NCBI GenBank assembly: GCA_027069855.1
Contig: JALXEF010000149.1
Coordinates: 1 to 38,310, forward strand
DNA from: Caldifarciminota bacterium
GTDB lineage: Bacteria; Hydrothermota; Hydrothermia; WGAB01
Reading direction: 5' to 3'
Length of the DNA: 38,310 nt
This document shows, piece after piece, positions 8,236 to 17,954 of the stretch. How positions within the stretch are numbered: position 1 is the first letter of the stretch; each line of letters opens with the position of its first letter. The translations under genes and the position numbers were made by a program. The notes beneath the pieces were generated by a model. That model had not been told where the DNA came from. It ran no database searches and was given only the letters and a program-made list of their open reading frames with translations.

Positions 8236-9383
8236 GGACGCACCTCCCGGGCCTCGGGGTACTGCCGGGCGAAGTATCGTTCGGCGTGATGGTAAATCCG
8301 GGCCAGCAGCGTGTCCAGCCCCTCGCCGGTCAAGGCCGATACGAACACGCTGTCCGGATACCGCTCGCGGAGCCGCTCCAGCAGGCCGGTTTCCAGCAGA
8401 AGGTCCAGCTTATTGAACACCACGATGCGGGGTTTCCGGGCCACGCCGATCTCCTCCAGCACCTGTTCCACCACGGCCATGCGTTCCTCCAGCCGGGGAT
8501 GGGACACATCCACCACATGGGCCAGGAGATCGGCCTCCTGCACCACACCCAGGGTGGCCCGGAAGGAGGCCACCAGGTGGTGGGGCAGGTTCTCAATGAA
8601 CCCCACGGTGTCCGAGAGCACGATGCGGATCCGCCGGTCCGGGTGGTACAGCACCCGGGTGACCGCGTCCAGGGTGGCGAACAGCTGGTCTTCCACCAGC
8701 ACCCCGGCGCGGGTCAGTTGGTTCATGAGGGTGGACTTGCCGGTGTTGGTGTAGCCCACCAGCGACACCTTGAAGATATGCTGGCGGCGTTTCCGCTGCA
8801 GGGCCCGGGTGCGTTCAATGTCCCGGAGTTTCCGGCGGAGGAAGGCGATGCGGTCTTCAATCCGCCGGCGGTCGATCTCCAGTTTCTTTTCGCCGGGGCC
8901 CCGGGTGCCGATGCCGCCGCCGAGCCTGGACAGCTCGGTGCCCCGGCCCACGAGTTTGCTGAGCCGGTACTCCAGCTGGGCGAGTTCCACCTGGATCTTG
9001 GCCTCGGCGGTGCGGGCGTGCTGGGCGAAGATGTCCAGGATCAGTTCGGTGCGGTCGATCACCTTGACGCCGATGGCGGCTTCCAGGTTGCGGTGCTGGC
9101 TGGGGCTCAGTTCCCGGTTCACGATCACGAGGTCCAGGCCGAAGGTTTCCACGATGCGGCGGATCTCCTGCACCTTCCCCCGGCCCAGCAGGTACGACGG
9201 ATCGGGCTTCTCGCGGATCTGCAGGATCTTTTCAAACACCTCGGCCCCGGCGGTGCGGGCCAGTTGTTCCAGTTCCTCCAGGCTGTCCATCTCCCGCCAG
9301 CGGTCCTGGGAGGAGGTGGCGAAGCCCACGAGCAGAGCGCGTTCCTTTTTCTCCTGTTGCTGAACGGCCTCGGGTACCCTCAT
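8232..9383 (-). CDS. hflX: GTPase HflX (ribosome rescue/splitting factor)
   Basis: HflX binds the 50S subunit and splits stalled 70S ribosomes, especially after heat stress. The N-terminal domain contains DPSYLLGRGKVQEI and LSPSQHRNLE, both characteristic of HflX. The linker has the glycine-rich family motif SRLGGGIGTRGPGEKKLE. The GTPase domain shows G1 VGYTNTGKSTL, G3 LSDTVGFI and G4 VFNKLDLL. The protein is 383 residues, usual for the short form of the family. The start ATG overlaps the lon stop (ATGA) and the end overlaps the mannose synthase start (GTGA). Sharing an operon with lon, clpX and clpP fits a heat and translation stress role. Confidence 0.97.
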   Translation of the reverse strand: MRVPEAVQQQEKKERALLVGFATSSQDRWREMDSLEELEQLARTAGAEVFEKILQIREKPDPSYLLGRGKVQEIRRIVETFGLDLVIVNRELSPSQHRNLEAAIGVKVIDRTELILDIFAQHARTAEAKIQVELAQLEYRLSKLVGRGTELSRLGGGIGTRGPGEKKLEIDRRRIEDRIAFLRRKLRDIERTRALQRKRRQHIFKVSLVGYTNTGKSTLMNQLTRAGVLVEDQLFATLDAVTRVLYHPDRRIRIVLSDTVGFIENLPHHLVASFRATLGVVQEADLLAHVVDVSHPRLEERMAVVEQVLEEIGVARKPRIVVFNKLDLLLETGLLERLRERYPDSVFVSALTGEGLDTLLARIYHHAERYFARQYPEAREVRP

Positions 9384-11773
9384 CCTGCGTGGATCCAGGG
9401 CTCCGTGCGGTCTTCGCGCGGAATCCTGGAGGTTTTCTCCCTGCGGGGGAAGGGAAACACCTGGCGCACCAGTTGTTCCAGGGTTTCCACGAAGGTGATT
9501 TCCAGGTCTTCGGTGATCTCGCGTTCCATCTCCTGGACATCCGGGCGGTTGGCGGCCGGCAGGAACACCCGCTTGATGCCGTAGCGCTTGGCGGCCAGCA
9601 GCTTCTCCTTGAGGCCGCCCACCGGCAGAAGGTCGCCCGACAGGGTGATTTCGCCGGTCATGGCCAGTTCTCCGGACACCGGGATGCCGGTGAGGGCCGA
9701 CACCATGGCCACCAGGATGGTGACCCCGGCGGAGGGCCCGTCCTTGGGGATGGCCCCCTCGGGCACATGCACATGCAGGTCGTAGCGGGTGTAGAAGTCC
9801 TCGGGCAGTCCGAGTTCCTTGTAGTGCGCCCGCACGAAGGTCAGCGCGGCTCGGGCCGATTCCTTCATGACCTCGCCCAGTTGGCCGGTGAGCTCCAGGT
9901 TGCCCTTGCCCTGCACGGCCTGGGCTTCCACCCGCAGGAGTTCTCCGCCGTACTCGGTCCAGGCCAGGCCGTACACCGCGCCCACGGGCAACTCGGGCTT
10001 GGCCTCCAGCACCCGTTTCTTGGGCAAGCCCAGGTACTCCCGCACCTTCTTCGGGGTGATCCGGGCGCGTTTCTTGCCGGTTTCCTGGAACTCCCGGGCC
10101 ACCTTCCGCAGGATCCGCGCGATGTTCCGTTCCAGGTCGCGCACGCCGGACTCCTGGGTGTACTCCCGGATGATCTTGAGGATGGCGGCGTCGGTGAACT
10201 GCACGCTTCCTTTGGGCAGCCCGGTTTCCTCCAGTTTCTTGGGGATCAGGTGCTCACGGGCGATGTGGAGTTTCTCAAAGTCCAGGTAGCCGCGCACCGG
10301 GATCAGTTCCATCCGGTCGCGGAGCGGCCCGGGGATGCCGTAGATGGAGTTGGCCGTGGCGATGAAGAGCACCTCGGAAAGGTCAAACTCCACCTCCAGA
10401 TAGTGGTCTACGAAGTGGCGGTTGACCTCGGGGTCCAGCACCTCCATGAGGGCCGCCTGGGGGTCACCGCGGAAGTCGCGGCCCAGTTTGTCGATTTCGT
10501 CCAGCAGGAACACGGGGTTCTTGGTGCCGGCCCGGCGGATCTGCTGGATGATGCGGCCGGGCATGGCACCCACATAGGTGCGGCGGTGCCCCCGGATCTC
10601 GGCCTCGTCGTGCACGCCGCCCAGGGACATGCGCACGAACCGTCGGCCCAGGGCTCGGGCGATGGACTTCGCGAGCGAGGTCTTGCCCACGCCCGGCGGC
10701 CCCACGAAGCAGATCACCTCGCCCCGCAGCCGGCCCTTGAGCTTGAGCACGGAAAGGTACTCCAGAATGCGGTCCTTCTGTTCCTGCAGGCCGTAGTGGT
10801 CTTCGTCCAGGATTCGGCGGGCATGGGCGATGTCCAGGTTGTCCCGGGTGCGGTGCGACCAGGGGAGGGACACGAGCCAGTCAATGTAGTTCCGGAGCAC
10901 CGTGGCCTCCGGGGAGATCGGCGGGGTCTTGCGCAGTTTGTCCAGTTCCTTGAGGGCCTTCTTTTCCACCTCGGGCGGCATGCCGGCGGCCCGGATCTCC
11001 TTTTCCAGCTGGGAAAACTCGTCCTCCTCCTCGCCCAGTTCCCGCTGGATCTCCCGCATTTCCTGTTGCAGGAAGTACTGGCGCTGGCTCTTGGTGATCT
11101 CCGCCCGCACCCGCTCCTGGATCTCCTGTTTGAGTTTCAGGAACTCGATCTCCTGGATGAGTTTGCGGATCACGGCGTCCAGCTGGCTCAGGATGGATTC
11201 CATTTCCAGGATGCGCTGGCGTTCGGGCGTTTCAAAGGGCAGGTGCAGCACCAGGTGGCTCACCAGGTACTGGGGATCGTCCACGAGATTCAGCAGGTTC
11301 ATGGCCAGTTCCTCGGGCAGGCGGTGGGAGTTCGGCAGGCGCAGGTACTCGCGCAGGTACTCGCGGATCATCCGCACGAGGGCCGACACGCGGGGGTGTT
11401 CCAGGTCGGTGACCGGGTAGGGTTCCACCTGGGCCAGGTACATGCCGTCGTGGAAGGTAAGCCCCCGCAGGCGCACGCGTTCCTTGGCCTGCACGAAGGC
11501 ATGGAGGCTGCCGTCGGCGTCCCGCATGTTCTGCAGGAACTGGCCCAGCACCCCCACCTCGTACAGGTCTTCGCGTTCCGGCCGTTCCTTTTCGGCGTCC
11601 CGCTGGGCGATGAAGACCACGGGCTCGTTCATGGACAAAGCGTGCCGGGCCGCCTGCAGGGAGAAGGGCCGGGCGATGAGCACCGGCACGGTGGCCTCCG
11701 GCAGCAGCACCAGTTCCCGCAGCGGAATCAGGGGATACTCACGGATTTTCTGTTCCATCGTCACGGTTCTCAC
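9380..11773 (-). CDS. lon: ATP-dependent protease Lon
   Basis: LonA-type cytosolic protease that unfolds and degrades damaged proteins. The N-terminal substrate-binding LON domain covers about residues 12-200, followed by a coiled-coil region (about 205-270). Walker A is GPPGVGKT at 358-365, and Walker B is in [10 protein letters not shown] at 421-430. The C-terminal protease domain has the Ser-Lys dyad: Ser681 in PKDGPSAG and Lys724 in GGLKEK, with the same 43-residue spacing as in E. coli Lon. Length 797 is normal. The GTG at 11773 overlaps the clpX stop by 4 bases and fits the pattern of this operon; an ATG five codons later (MEQKI) is an alternative. The C-terminus has a basic tail after the domain. 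Confidence 0.97.
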   Translation of the reverse strand: MRTVTMEQKIREYPLIPLRELVLLPEATVPVLIARPFSLQAARHALSMNEPVVFIAQRDAEKERPEREDLYEVGVLGQFLQNMRDADGSLHAFVQAKERVRLRGLTFHDGMYLAQVEPYPVTDLEHPRVSALVRMIREYLREYLRLPNSHRLPEELAMNLLNLVDDPQYLVSHLVLHLPFETPERQRILEMESILSQLDAVIRKLIQEIEFLKLKQEIQERVRAEITKSQRQYFLQQEMREIQRELGEEEDEFSQLEKEIRAAGMPPEVEKKALKELDKLRKTPPISPEATVLRNYIDWLVSLPWSHRTRDNLDIAHARRILDEDHYGLQEQKDRILEYLSVLKLKGRLRGEVICFVGPPGVGKTSLAKSIARALGRRFVRMSLGGVHDEAEIRGHRRTYVGAMPGRIIQQIRRAGTKNPVFLLDEIDKLGRDFRGDPQAALMEVLDPEVNRHFVDHYLEVEFDLSEVLFIATANSIYGIPGPLRDRMELIPVRGYLDFEKLHIAREHLIPKKLEETGLPKGSVQFTDAAILKIIREYTQESGVRDLERNIARILRKVAREFQETGKKRARITPKKVREYLGLPKKRVLEAKPELPVGAVYGLAWTEYGGELLRVEAQAVQGKGNLELTGQLGEVMKESARAALTFVRAHYKELGLPEDFYTRYDLHVHVPEGAIPKDGPSAGVTILVAMVSALTGIPVSGELAMTGEITLSGDLLPVGGLKEKLLAAKRYGIKRVFLPAANRPDVQEMEREITEDLEITFVETLEQLVRQVFPFPRREKTSRIPREDRTEPWIHAG

Positions 11774-13020
11774 GCCCGCTTGCGGCGGGCACCCCGCACC
11801 AGGCGCGGGGCCGACTTTTTGAGGATGGCATCGCGATCCACCACCACTTCCACCACATCCCGCTCCGAAGGAATCCGGAACATGGTGTCCAGGAGCACCT
11901 CCTCCAGGATGGCGCGGAGCCCGCGGGCGCCGGTGCCCCGGGCCAGGGCGATCTCGGCGATGGCCTCCCGGGCCTCGGGGGTCACGGTCAGGGTGATGCC
12001 CTCCATCTGGAAGAAGGCCTCAAACTGCCGGAGCACCGAGTGCTTCGGCTCGGAAAGGATCCGCACCAGGTGCTCCCGGCTCAGGGGGTGCAGTGTGGCG
12101 ATCACCGGCAACCGGCCGATGAACTCGGGGATAAATCCGTACTTGATCAGGTCTTCGGGCTGCACCTGGTGGACCCACTCGTCGTCGGAGGCAGCGGACC
12201 GGGCGGTGCCGTCGGGGTCAAAGCCCATGCGGTTCCGGCCCAGCCGGGCCCGCACGATTTCCTCCAGGCCCGAGAAGGTGCCCCCGAGGATGAACAGGAT
12301 GTTGGTGGTGTCCACCTGGATAAAGGGCTGTTCCGGGTGTTTCCGGCCGCCCTGGGGCGGCACATTGGCCACGGTGCCCTCCAGGATCTTCAGCAGGGCC
12401 TGTTGCACCCCCTCGCCCGACACATCGCGGGTGATGGACGGCGAGTCGGACCGGCGGGCGAGTTTGTCCACCTCGTCCAGGTAAACGATGCCCACCTGCG
12501 CGCGTTCCACCTGGTAATCGGCCACCTGCAGGAGCCGCACCAGGATGTTCTCCACATCCTCGCCCACATATCCCGCCTCGGTGAGGGGTGTGGCGTCGTA
12601 GATGGCGAAGGGCACCTTCAGGAGTTCGGCCAGCGTGCGGGCCAGCAGGGTTTTGCCGGTGCCCGTGGGGCCGATCATCAGGATGTTGGCCTTTTCAAAG
12701 TACACATCGTGCTTGTGGTACAGCACCCGTTTGTAGTGGTTGTACACAGCCACGGAGAGCACCTTTTTGGCGTGCTCCTGGCCCACCACATGTTCGTCCA
12801 GGTAGGCCTTGATGGCCTCGGGCGTCGGCGGCTTCAGCAGCCCGATCTCGGGATCCACCTGGGGCTCCTCGTGCAGGATCTCCCAGGCCACCTTCACGCA
12901 ATCGGCGCAGATGTAGCCCTCGGCCCCGGAGATCAGCCGCTTGACCTCGCTGGCGGGGCGTTTGCAGAAGGAGCACCGGGGTTCGTCGGGCTTGTGGCCG
13001 GGTCGTTTCCGCTCGCTCAT
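11770..13020 (-). CDS. clpX: ClpX, ATPase and unfoldase subunit of ClpXP
   Basis: ClpX recognises, unfolds and feeds substrates to ClpP. The N-terminal zinc-binding domain has Cys16, Cys19, Cys38 and Cys41 (CSFC and CADC). Walker A is GPTGTGKT at 117-124, Walker B is [10 protein letters not shown] at 178-187, the pore loop is GYVGED, and the RKH loop appears in [12 protein letters not shown]. The ClpP-docking loop, usually Ile-Gly-Phe, reads Met-Gly-Phe at 265-267. The AAA+ small domain ends with [16 protein letters not shown]-type sequence typical of the family. The ATG overlaps the clpP stop by 4 bases. At 416 residues the length is typical. It should work with the ClpP encoded just upstream. 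Confidence 0.97.
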   Translation of the reverse strand: MSERKRPGHKPDEPRCSFCKRPASEVKRLISGAEGYICADCVKVAWEILHEEPQVDPEIGLLKPPTPEAIKAYLDEHVVGQEHAKKVLSVAVYNHYKRVLYHKHDVYFEKANILMIGPTGTGKTLLARTLAELLKVPFAIYDATPLTEAGYVGEDVENILVRLLQVADYQVERAQVGIVYLDEVDKLARRSDSPSITRDVSGEGVQQALLKILEGTVANVPPQGGRKHPEQPFIQVDTTNILFILGGTFSGLEEIVRARLGRNRMGFDPDGTARSAASDDEWVHQVQPEDLIKYGFIPEFIGRLPVIATLHPLSREHLVRILSEPKHSVLRQFEAFFQMEGITLTVTPEAREAIAEIALARGTGARGLRAILEEVLLDTMFRIPSERDVVEVVVDRDAILKKSAPRLVRGARRKRA

Positions 13021-13643
13021 GCGGTTTTCATCTCCTTGCGGTACCTGATCACATCGTCGATCAGCCCGTACTCGCGGGCCTCCTCGGCCGACATGAAGAA
13101 GTTCCGGTCCGTGTCCTTTTCAATCTTTTCCACGGGCTGGCCGGTATGCTTGGACAGGATCTCGTTCAGGATTCTGCGGAGCCGCATGATCTCCCGGGCG
13201 TGGATCTCAATGTCCACGGCCTGGCCCTGCACGCCTCCCCAGGGCTGGTGGATCATGATGCGGGAATGGGGCAGGGCGAACCGTTTGCCCGGGGTGCCTG
13301 CGGCCAGGATCACGGCCGCCATGGAGGCCGCCAGGCCCACACAGATGGTGGAAACCTGGGGCCGGATGTACTGGATCGTATCGTACACCGCCAGGCCGGC
13401 GGTGATCACGCCGCCCGGCGAGTTGATGTAAATGTAAATGTCCTTGTCCGGATCCTCGGATTCCAGGAACAGCAACTGGGCGATCACCAGGTTCGCCACA
13501 TGGTCGTCAATGGGGGTTCCGATGAAGAGGATCCGTTCCTTCAGGAGCCGGGAATAGATGTCGTACACCCGTTCGCCCCGGCCCGTTTGCTCAATCACAT
13601 AGGGCACATACTGGCCCACCGTTTCCAGGTGCTTCTCGCTCAC
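13017..13643 (-). CDS. clpP: ClpP, proteolytic subunit of ClpXP, with Asn in place of the triad Asp
   Basis: Serine peptidase that forms the 14-subunit chamber closed by ClpX. The nucleophile is Ser107 (GLAASMAA) and the catalytic His is His132 (IMIHQP), 25 residues apart as in E. coli. The third member of the triad should be the Asp in the motif Asp-Thr-x-Arg-Asp. Here that motif is DTDRNFFM, so position 181 is Asn, confirmed in the DNA as AAC. The alignment between Ser107 and this site needs no gaps relative to E. coli ClpP. The start is GTG, overlapping the trigger factor stop by 4 bases. Length is 208 residues. It is the only ClpP in the window; whether the genome encodes a second one cannot be seen. 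Confidence 0.96.
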   Translation of the reverse strand: MSEKHLETVGQYVPYVIEQTGRGERVYDIYSRLLKERILFIGTPIDDHVANLVIAQLLFLESEDPDKDIYIYINSPGGVITAGLAVYDTIQYIRPQVSTICVGLAASMAAVILAAGTPGKRFALPHSRIMIHQPWGGVQGQAVDIEIHAREIMRLRRILNEILSKHTGQPVEKIEKDTDRNFFMSAEEAREYGLIDDVIRYRKEMKTA

Positions 13644-14881
13644 TCCACAATCACCTCCAGTTTCACCTGCGATTTCAGCAGGTCCAGCGCCTTGCGGCGC
13701 CGGATCACCGACTTAATATGCTCAATGCCCCCGCTTTTTTCCAGTCGTTTGCGGTAGGTTTTGGGGTTCACCCGGTACTCCTGGGCGCGTTTTTCCACCT
13801 CGGCATCGATCTCCTCGTCGGTGGGTTCCAGGTTGAACTCCTGGGCCACCCGGTCCAGCAGGATCTCGCGCCGCAGCGTGCGTTCGGCCAGGCTCCGCAG
13901 CAGGGCCTCGGGATCGTCCACCTGCTGGAGCACCTCGTCCCGGATCTGCTTGCGGTAGAGTTCCATGTACTCCTTCACCAGGCTCTCGGGCAGTTCAAAC
14001 TTAATGCGCTCGTAGAGTTGCTGCACGATCTCGTCTTCCAGTTGCCGTTCCGATTCCTCCTGGGCGGCCTTTTCCAGGTCCTGGCGGATCTGTTTTTCCA
14101 GGTCCTCCAGCGATTCAAAGCCCAGGTTCACGGCGAACTCGTCGTCCACCGGGGGCAGTTCCACCTTTCGGATCTCGCGGATCCGGTACACCAGGTGGCG
14201 CGGGGTTTCGTTGCCCTCGGCGTCCACCAGGGTGATGTCCACCTCCACGGTGTCGCCCACCTTTTTGCCCAGGAAGGCGTTGATGATGCGCTCGTCGGTT
14301 TCCCCGGGCACCATGGGCAGGTAGGAGTTCTTGGCCTTTTGCACCACCTTGTCCTGTTCGTCGCGCTCCTCGTAGTCCACGAACACGTAGTCGCCCGCCT
14401 CCACGGTGGCGTCCTCGGGCTTTTTCACCAGTTCGGCCAGGCGCGACCGGAGCCGTTGGATCTCGGTTTCCACATCCGCCGAGGTGATCCGCCGGATCAC
14501 CTTCTTCACCTCCAGGGTGGAGGCCGGGGGAATCTCAAAGTTCGGGATCACCTCAAAGGTGATCCGCACCCGGTATCCGGTATCCGTTTCCTTGACCTCT
14601 TCCACCCGGACCGTGCCCACCACCTGAAGTTTGCGGGCCTCGGCCTCCTGGCGGAGTTTCTCGCCCACCGCCTGTTCCAGGGCCTCCTGGTCAATGGACG
14701 CCCCGTAGAGTTTCTCGATCAGGGGGATGGGCGCCTTGCCGGGCCGGAACCCCTTTAAGCGTACCTGTTGCTGCACCTTCCGCAAGACCCGATTCCGGAC
14801 CTTCTGGAGCTCCTCCTTGGTGATCTCCAGTTCCAGTTCGCGCTTGGCAGAAGGCGACATATCCCCAATGATCTTGGCCAT
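13640..14881 (-). CDS. tig: Trigger factor, ribosome-bound chaperone
   Basis: Trigger factor binds near the ribosomal exit tunnel and protects nascent chains. The ribosome-docking signature appears as [17 protein letters not shown], very close to the family GFRxGKxP motif. A PPIase FKBP-like domain follows at about 150-240 ([30 protein letters not shown]). The C-terminal half is long and helical ([19 protein letters not shown] and following), forming the substrate cradle. Total length is about 413 residues. I place the start at the ATG (MAKIIGDMS), 11 bases after AAGGA; a GTG three codons upstream is possible but too close to that ribosome binding site. This is the first gene of the tightly overlapped chain tig-clpP-clpX-lon-hflX. 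Confidence 0.95.
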   Translation of the reverse strand: MAKIIGDMSPSAKRELELEITKEELQKVRNRVLRKVQQQVRLKGFRPGKAPIPLIEKLYGASIDQEALEQAVGEKLRQEAEARKLQVVGTVRVEEVKETDTGYRVRITFEVIPNFEIPPASTLEVKKVIRRITSADVETEIQRLRSRLAELVKKPEDATVEAGDYVFVDYEERDEQDKVVQKAKNSYLPMVPGETDERIINAFLGKKVGDTVEVDITLVDAEGNETPRHLVYRIREIRKVELPPVDDEFAVNLGFESLEDLEKQIRQDLEKAAQEESERQLEDEIVQQLYERIKFELPESLVKEYMELYRKQIRDEVLQQVDDPEALLRSLAERTLRREILLDRVAQEFNLEPTDEEIDAEVEKRAQEYRVNPKTYRKRLEKSGGIEHIKSVIRRRKALDLLKSQVKLEVIVE

Positions 14882-14938
14882 CTGGGTCACCGTCCTTGCT
14901 TAAGAGTGTGCGATTTCGGGCTTAGAGGGCTGCTAATT

Positions 14939-15898
14939 TTACAGTTTCCGGAGCTCCTCCGTGAGTTTGGGAACGGCCTTGAAAAGGTCCTCCACGAGGC
15001 CCGCATCGGCCACCTTGAAGATCGGGGCCTCGGGGTCCTTGTTGATGGCCACGATGAACTTGGAGTTCCGCATGCCGGCGAGGTGCTGCAGGGCGCCGGA
15101 AATGCCGATGGCGATGTACAGCCGCGGGGTGACCACCTTGCCGGTCTGGCCCACCTGGTGGCTGTGGTCAATCCAGCCGGCGTCCACGGCGGCCCGCGAC
15201 GCGCCGATGGCCACGGTTTCGCCGGTGATCCGGGCGATTTCCCGGGCCAATTCCCGCAGCAGCTCAAAGGCCTCGGGCCCGCCCAGGCCGCGACCGCCGG
15301 ACACGATGATGTCGGCCTCGGCCACGTCCGGCTCGCCCTTTTCCTTTTCGTGGATGTCCAGCACCTTGACGGTGTCCTGGGCCGGGGGCTCTACGGTGAC
15401 CACTTCGGTGCCTTCCACCGGCGCCTCGGCCACATTCAGGCTCTTGACCTTGAAGGCCACCACAAAGGGTTTCGCCTGCAGGCGGAGCGTGGCAAACACC
15501 TTGCCCGTGTACACGGTGCGGCGGATCTCCAGGGCACCGTCCACGAGCCGGGCTTCCATCGCCTCGCTCACGGCGGGCACTCCCAGGGCCGCGGCCACCA
15601 GGCCCACCAGTTCCCGGCCGTTCTTCGTGCCCGGGAACAGCAGGGCGTCGGGCTGCTCCTTTTCCACCACCTGCAGCACCAGGTCGCGGAAGGCGTTGGG
15701 CGTGTAGTAGGACAGCGCATCGCTCTGGGCGTGGTACACCCTGTGGGCGCCGTACTGCCCCAGGGCCTGGGGATCCTGGAGATTCACCCCCACCGCCACC
15801 ACCTGCTGGCCCCATTCCCGGGCCGCGGTAAACAGTTCCAGCGAAGCCTTTTTGGGCTCTCCCTGAAAGGCGTCAATGAATACCAGCACCTTGTTCAT
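14939..15898 (-). CDS. etfA: Electron transfer flavoprotein, alpha subunit
   Basis: EtfA with EtfB forms an FAD-containing shuttle that takes electrons from acyl-CoA and related dehydrogenases. The N-terminal domain runs to about residue 190. The C-terminal FAD-binding domain is clear: IIVSGGRGLGGPEAFELL, GASRAAVDAGWIDHSHQVGQ, GISGALQHLAGM and AINKDPEAPIFKVAD. Two ATGs are available; the second (MNKVLVFIDA) sits 7 bases from AGGAGG, while the first is only one base from it, so I use the second. Length is 319 residues, typical. It follows etfB by 12 bases. Confidence 0.96.
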   Translation of the reverse strand: MNKVLVFIDAFQGEPKKASLELFTAAREWGQQVVAVGVNLQDPQALGQYGAHRVYHAQSDALSYYTPNAFRDLVLQVVEKEQPDALLFPGTKNGRELVGLVAAALGVPAVSEAMEARLVDGALEIRRTVYTGKVFATLRLQAKPFVVAFKVKSLNVAEAPVEGTEVVTVEPPAQDTVKVLDIHEKEKGEPDVAEADIIVSGGRGLGGPEAFELLRELAREIARITGETVAIGASRAAVDAGWIDHSHQVGQTGKVVTPRLYIAIGISGALQHLAGMRNSKFIVAINKDPEAPIFKVADAGLVEDLFKAVPKLTEELRKL

Positions 15899-15910
15899 GG
15901 CCATGCCTCC

Positions 15911-16666
15911 TCAAAGCACCTTCTTTTCCCGAAGCACCTGCAGCAGTTTTTCCACATTGGCCGGGAAGTCTTCCTGGATCACAACCCCTGCCTCCTTGGC
16001 GGGCGGCATCTCGAGTTTGACCAGGGAAAGGGCCACCTCCTCCAGCGACACCGGTTTCTCCTCAATGGGCTTGCGCTTGGCCATCATGATGCCCCGGAGG
16101 GTGGGCAGGCGCGGTTCGTTCAGGCCCTTTTCGGTGGTCACGATGGCCGGCAGGGGGGCTTCCACCTCCACGGCGCCGTCGTCGGTTTCGCGCTCGGCCT
16201 TGAGGGTGCCGTCGCCGAGTTCCAGTTTCACCACATAGGAAACGATGGGCACCTGCAGGAACTGGGCCAGGTATGGCCCCACCAGGCCCTGGTTGTCGTC
16301 CACGGCCTCCTTGCCCATCAGGATGAGGTCAAACCCCTCTTCCTTCACGAAATCCGCCAGGGCCCGGGCGGTGGCCACGGCCGGCACAAAGGGCCGGTGC
16401 TCGGTTTTCAGGTGCACGGCCCGGTCGGCGCCCAGAGCGAGGGCGTTCCGCAGGGTCTCCTTCACGCCGTCGTCGCCCAGGGAAACGGCCACGATCTCGG
16501 CATCCACGCCCCTTTCCTTGATCCGCAGGGCCTCTTCAATGGCGAACTCGTCGTAGGGGTTGAGGACATAGCTCAGGTTGTCGCGTACGATGTCGGTGCC
16601 CTCGGGGTTCGCCTGCACGGGAATCCCCGTATCCGGTACGCGTTTGATGAACACCACGATCTTCAC
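15911..16666 (-). CDS. etfB: Electron transfer flavoprotein, beta subunit
   Basis: The AMP-binding partner of EtfA. It begins KIVVFIKRVPDTGIPVQ, the classic EtfB start, and has the nucleotide-binding stretch LILMGKEAVDDNQGLVGPYL and the late signature EPRLPTLRGIMMAKRKP. The DDNQ sequence is nearer to ordinary ETFs than to the electron-bifurcating type, but I would not exclude bifurcation without modelling. Length is 251 residues. The start is GTG preceded by AAAGGAGG about 9 bases away. It begins 15 bases after the thiolase stop, so thiolase, etfB and etfA form one transcript serving fatty-acid or acyl-CoA metabolism. Confidence 0.96.
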   Translation of the reverse strand: MKIVVFIKRVPDTGIPVQANPEGTDIVRDNLSYVLNPYDEFAIEEALRIKERGVDAEIVAVSLGDDGVKETLRNALALGADRAVHLKTEHRPFVPAVATARALADFVKEEGFDLILMGKEAVDDNQGLVGPYLAQFLQVPIVSYVVKLELGDGTLKAERETDDGAVEVEAPLPAIVTTEKGLNEPRLPTLRGIMMAKRKPIEEKPVSLEEVALSLVKLEMPPAKEAGVVIQEDFPANVEKLLQVLREKKVL

Positions 16667-16681
16667 GGCTCTCTCCTCCTT

Positions 16682-17881
16682 TTACGGACGAACCACCGAC
16701 ATGGCCACGGCCATGCCACCCCCGATGCACAGGGTGGCCAGCCCTCGTTTGGCGTTCCGCTGTTTCATGGCGTACAGCAGGGTCACCAGAACCCGGGTGC
16801 CGCTGGCCCCGATGGGATGACCCAGGGCGATGGCACCCCCATGGACATTGACCTTGCTCCAGTCAAAGCCCAGGGCCTTGCCGTCGGCCAGGGTCTGGGC
16901 TGCAAAGGCCTCGTTGATCTCAATGAGGTCAAAGATGCTCACATCCTGGGCGTCCAGGAGGGCCAGGAGCTTTTTGACCCCCTCAATGGGCGCGAAGAAC
17001 ACCTCGGTGGGCTCCACCGCGGCAGCCGTGTAGGCCTCGATTACGGCCAGGGGCTCCAGGCCCAGGGCCAGCGCCCGATCCTCGGACATGACCACCACGG
17101 CCGCAGCCCCGTCGTTCAGGGTGGAACTGTTGCCAGCCGTCACCTTGCCGTTCTTGGTGAACACCGGCGGCAACTTGGCCAGTTTCTCCAGGGAGGTGTC
17201 CCGACGCGGGCCCTCGTCGGTGTCCACCACGGTCACCTGGCCCTTTCGGCCGGGGACCTCCACCGGCACGATCTCCTCTTTGAACCACCCGTTGTCAATG
17301 GCCTGAATGGCCTTTTGATGGCTCTGGAAAGAGTACTCGTCCAGTTCCTCCCGGGTGAGGCCGGCCTTCTCGGCCGTATAGTCGGCAAGAGCCCCCATAT
17401 GCTGGTGCGTAAAGGCGTCCCATAGGCCGTCCCAGATCATGAGGTCCACGAGTTTGGCATCGCCGAACTTCTGGCCCTTGCGCAGTTCCTTCACGAAGAA
17501 GGGGGCGTTGCTCATGGATTCCATGCCGCCGGCCACGATGATATCCGCCTGGCCCAGCTGGATGGACTGGGCCGCCAGCATCACCGACTTGAGCCCGGAC
17601 CCACAAACCTTGTTGACCGTATAGGCGGGCACATGGGCCGGGATGCCGGCCTTGATGGCGGCCTGCCGGGCCGGCCCCTGGCCGACGCCGCCCTGCAGCA
17701 CATTGCCCATGATGACTTCCTGCACCTCGGCGGGGTCCAACTGTATCCGGTTCAGGGCCTCGCGGATGGCCACGGCGCCCAGTTCGGGCGCACTCAGGGG
17801 AGATAAGCCGCCCAGAAACTTGCCAATGGGCGTTCTTACGGCGGAAACGATGACCGCACGACGCTCACCGTGGGTACACAT
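16682..17881 (-). CDS. Thiolase, acetyl-CoA C-acetyltransferase type
   Basis: Condenses two acetyl-CoA molecules or cleaves 3-ketoacyl-CoA. Active-site residues are all present: nucleophile Cys93 in VNKVCGSGLKSV, the His in GGAIALGHPIGASGTR, and the second Cys in LATLCIGGGMA. The N-terminus carries VIVSAVRTPIGKFLGGL, typical of biosynthetic acetoacetyl-CoA thiolases. Length is 399 residues. The ATG follows a perfect AAGGAGGT with 5 bases between. It is first in a likely thiolase-etfB-etfA operon, which points to acyl-CoA oxidation or reduction. No acyl-CoA dehydrogenase or hydroxyacyl-CoA dehydrogenase is in the window. Confidence 0.95.
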   Translation of the reverse strand: MCTHGERRAVIVSAVRTPIGKFLGGLSPLSAPELGAVAIREALNRIQLDPAEVQEVIMGNVLQGGVGQGPARQAAIKAGIPAHVPAYTVNKVCGSGLKSVMLAAQSIQLGQADIIVAGGMESMSNAPFFVKELRKGQKFGDAKLVDLMIWDGLWDAFTHQHMGALADYTAEKAGLTREELDEYSFQSHQKAIQAIDNGWFKEEIVPVEVPGRKGQVTVVDTDEGPRRDTSLEKLAKLPPVFTKNGKVTAGNSSTLNDGAAAVVVMSEDRALALGLEPLAVIEAYTAAAVEPTEVFFAPIEGVKKLLALLDAQDVSIFDLIEINEAFAAQTLADGKALGFDWSKVNVHGGAIALGHPIGASGTRVLVTLLYAMKQRNAKRGLATLCIGGGMAVAMSVVRP

Positions 17882-17886
17882 GGAAA

Positions 17887-17915
17887 ACCTCCTTGTTGAT
17901 CAACGGAATATCATA
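17887..17915 (-). promoter_or_regulatory. Ribosome binding site and possible -10 element before the thiolase gene
   Basis: AAGGAGGT at 17887-17894 is a full-strength ribosome binding site for the thiolase ATG. Upstream, TATGAT at 17910-17915 could be a -10 box; no good -35 is seen at the proper distance. The 8-base palindrome TTGATCAA lies between the two. A small GC-rich inverted repeat (CGGCC/GGCCG around 17924-17939) lies just above. Confidence 0.4.
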
Positions 17916-17954
17916 CAGCCGAACGGCCGCAGCAGGCCGCAGCACCCCTGAGAT

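Noticed and set aside
9389-12484. A 1031-codon open frame on the plus strand, antisense to lon and clpX
   Set aside because: It is rich in His, Gln, Gly and Leu in a way expected from reading GC-rich genes backwards, and the minus strand holds two complete, well conserved genes over the same bases.
14768-17425. An 885-codon plus-strand open frame across tig, etfA, etfB and the thiolase gene
   Set aside because: Same antisense composition; no recognisable domain; all four minus-strand genes are certain.
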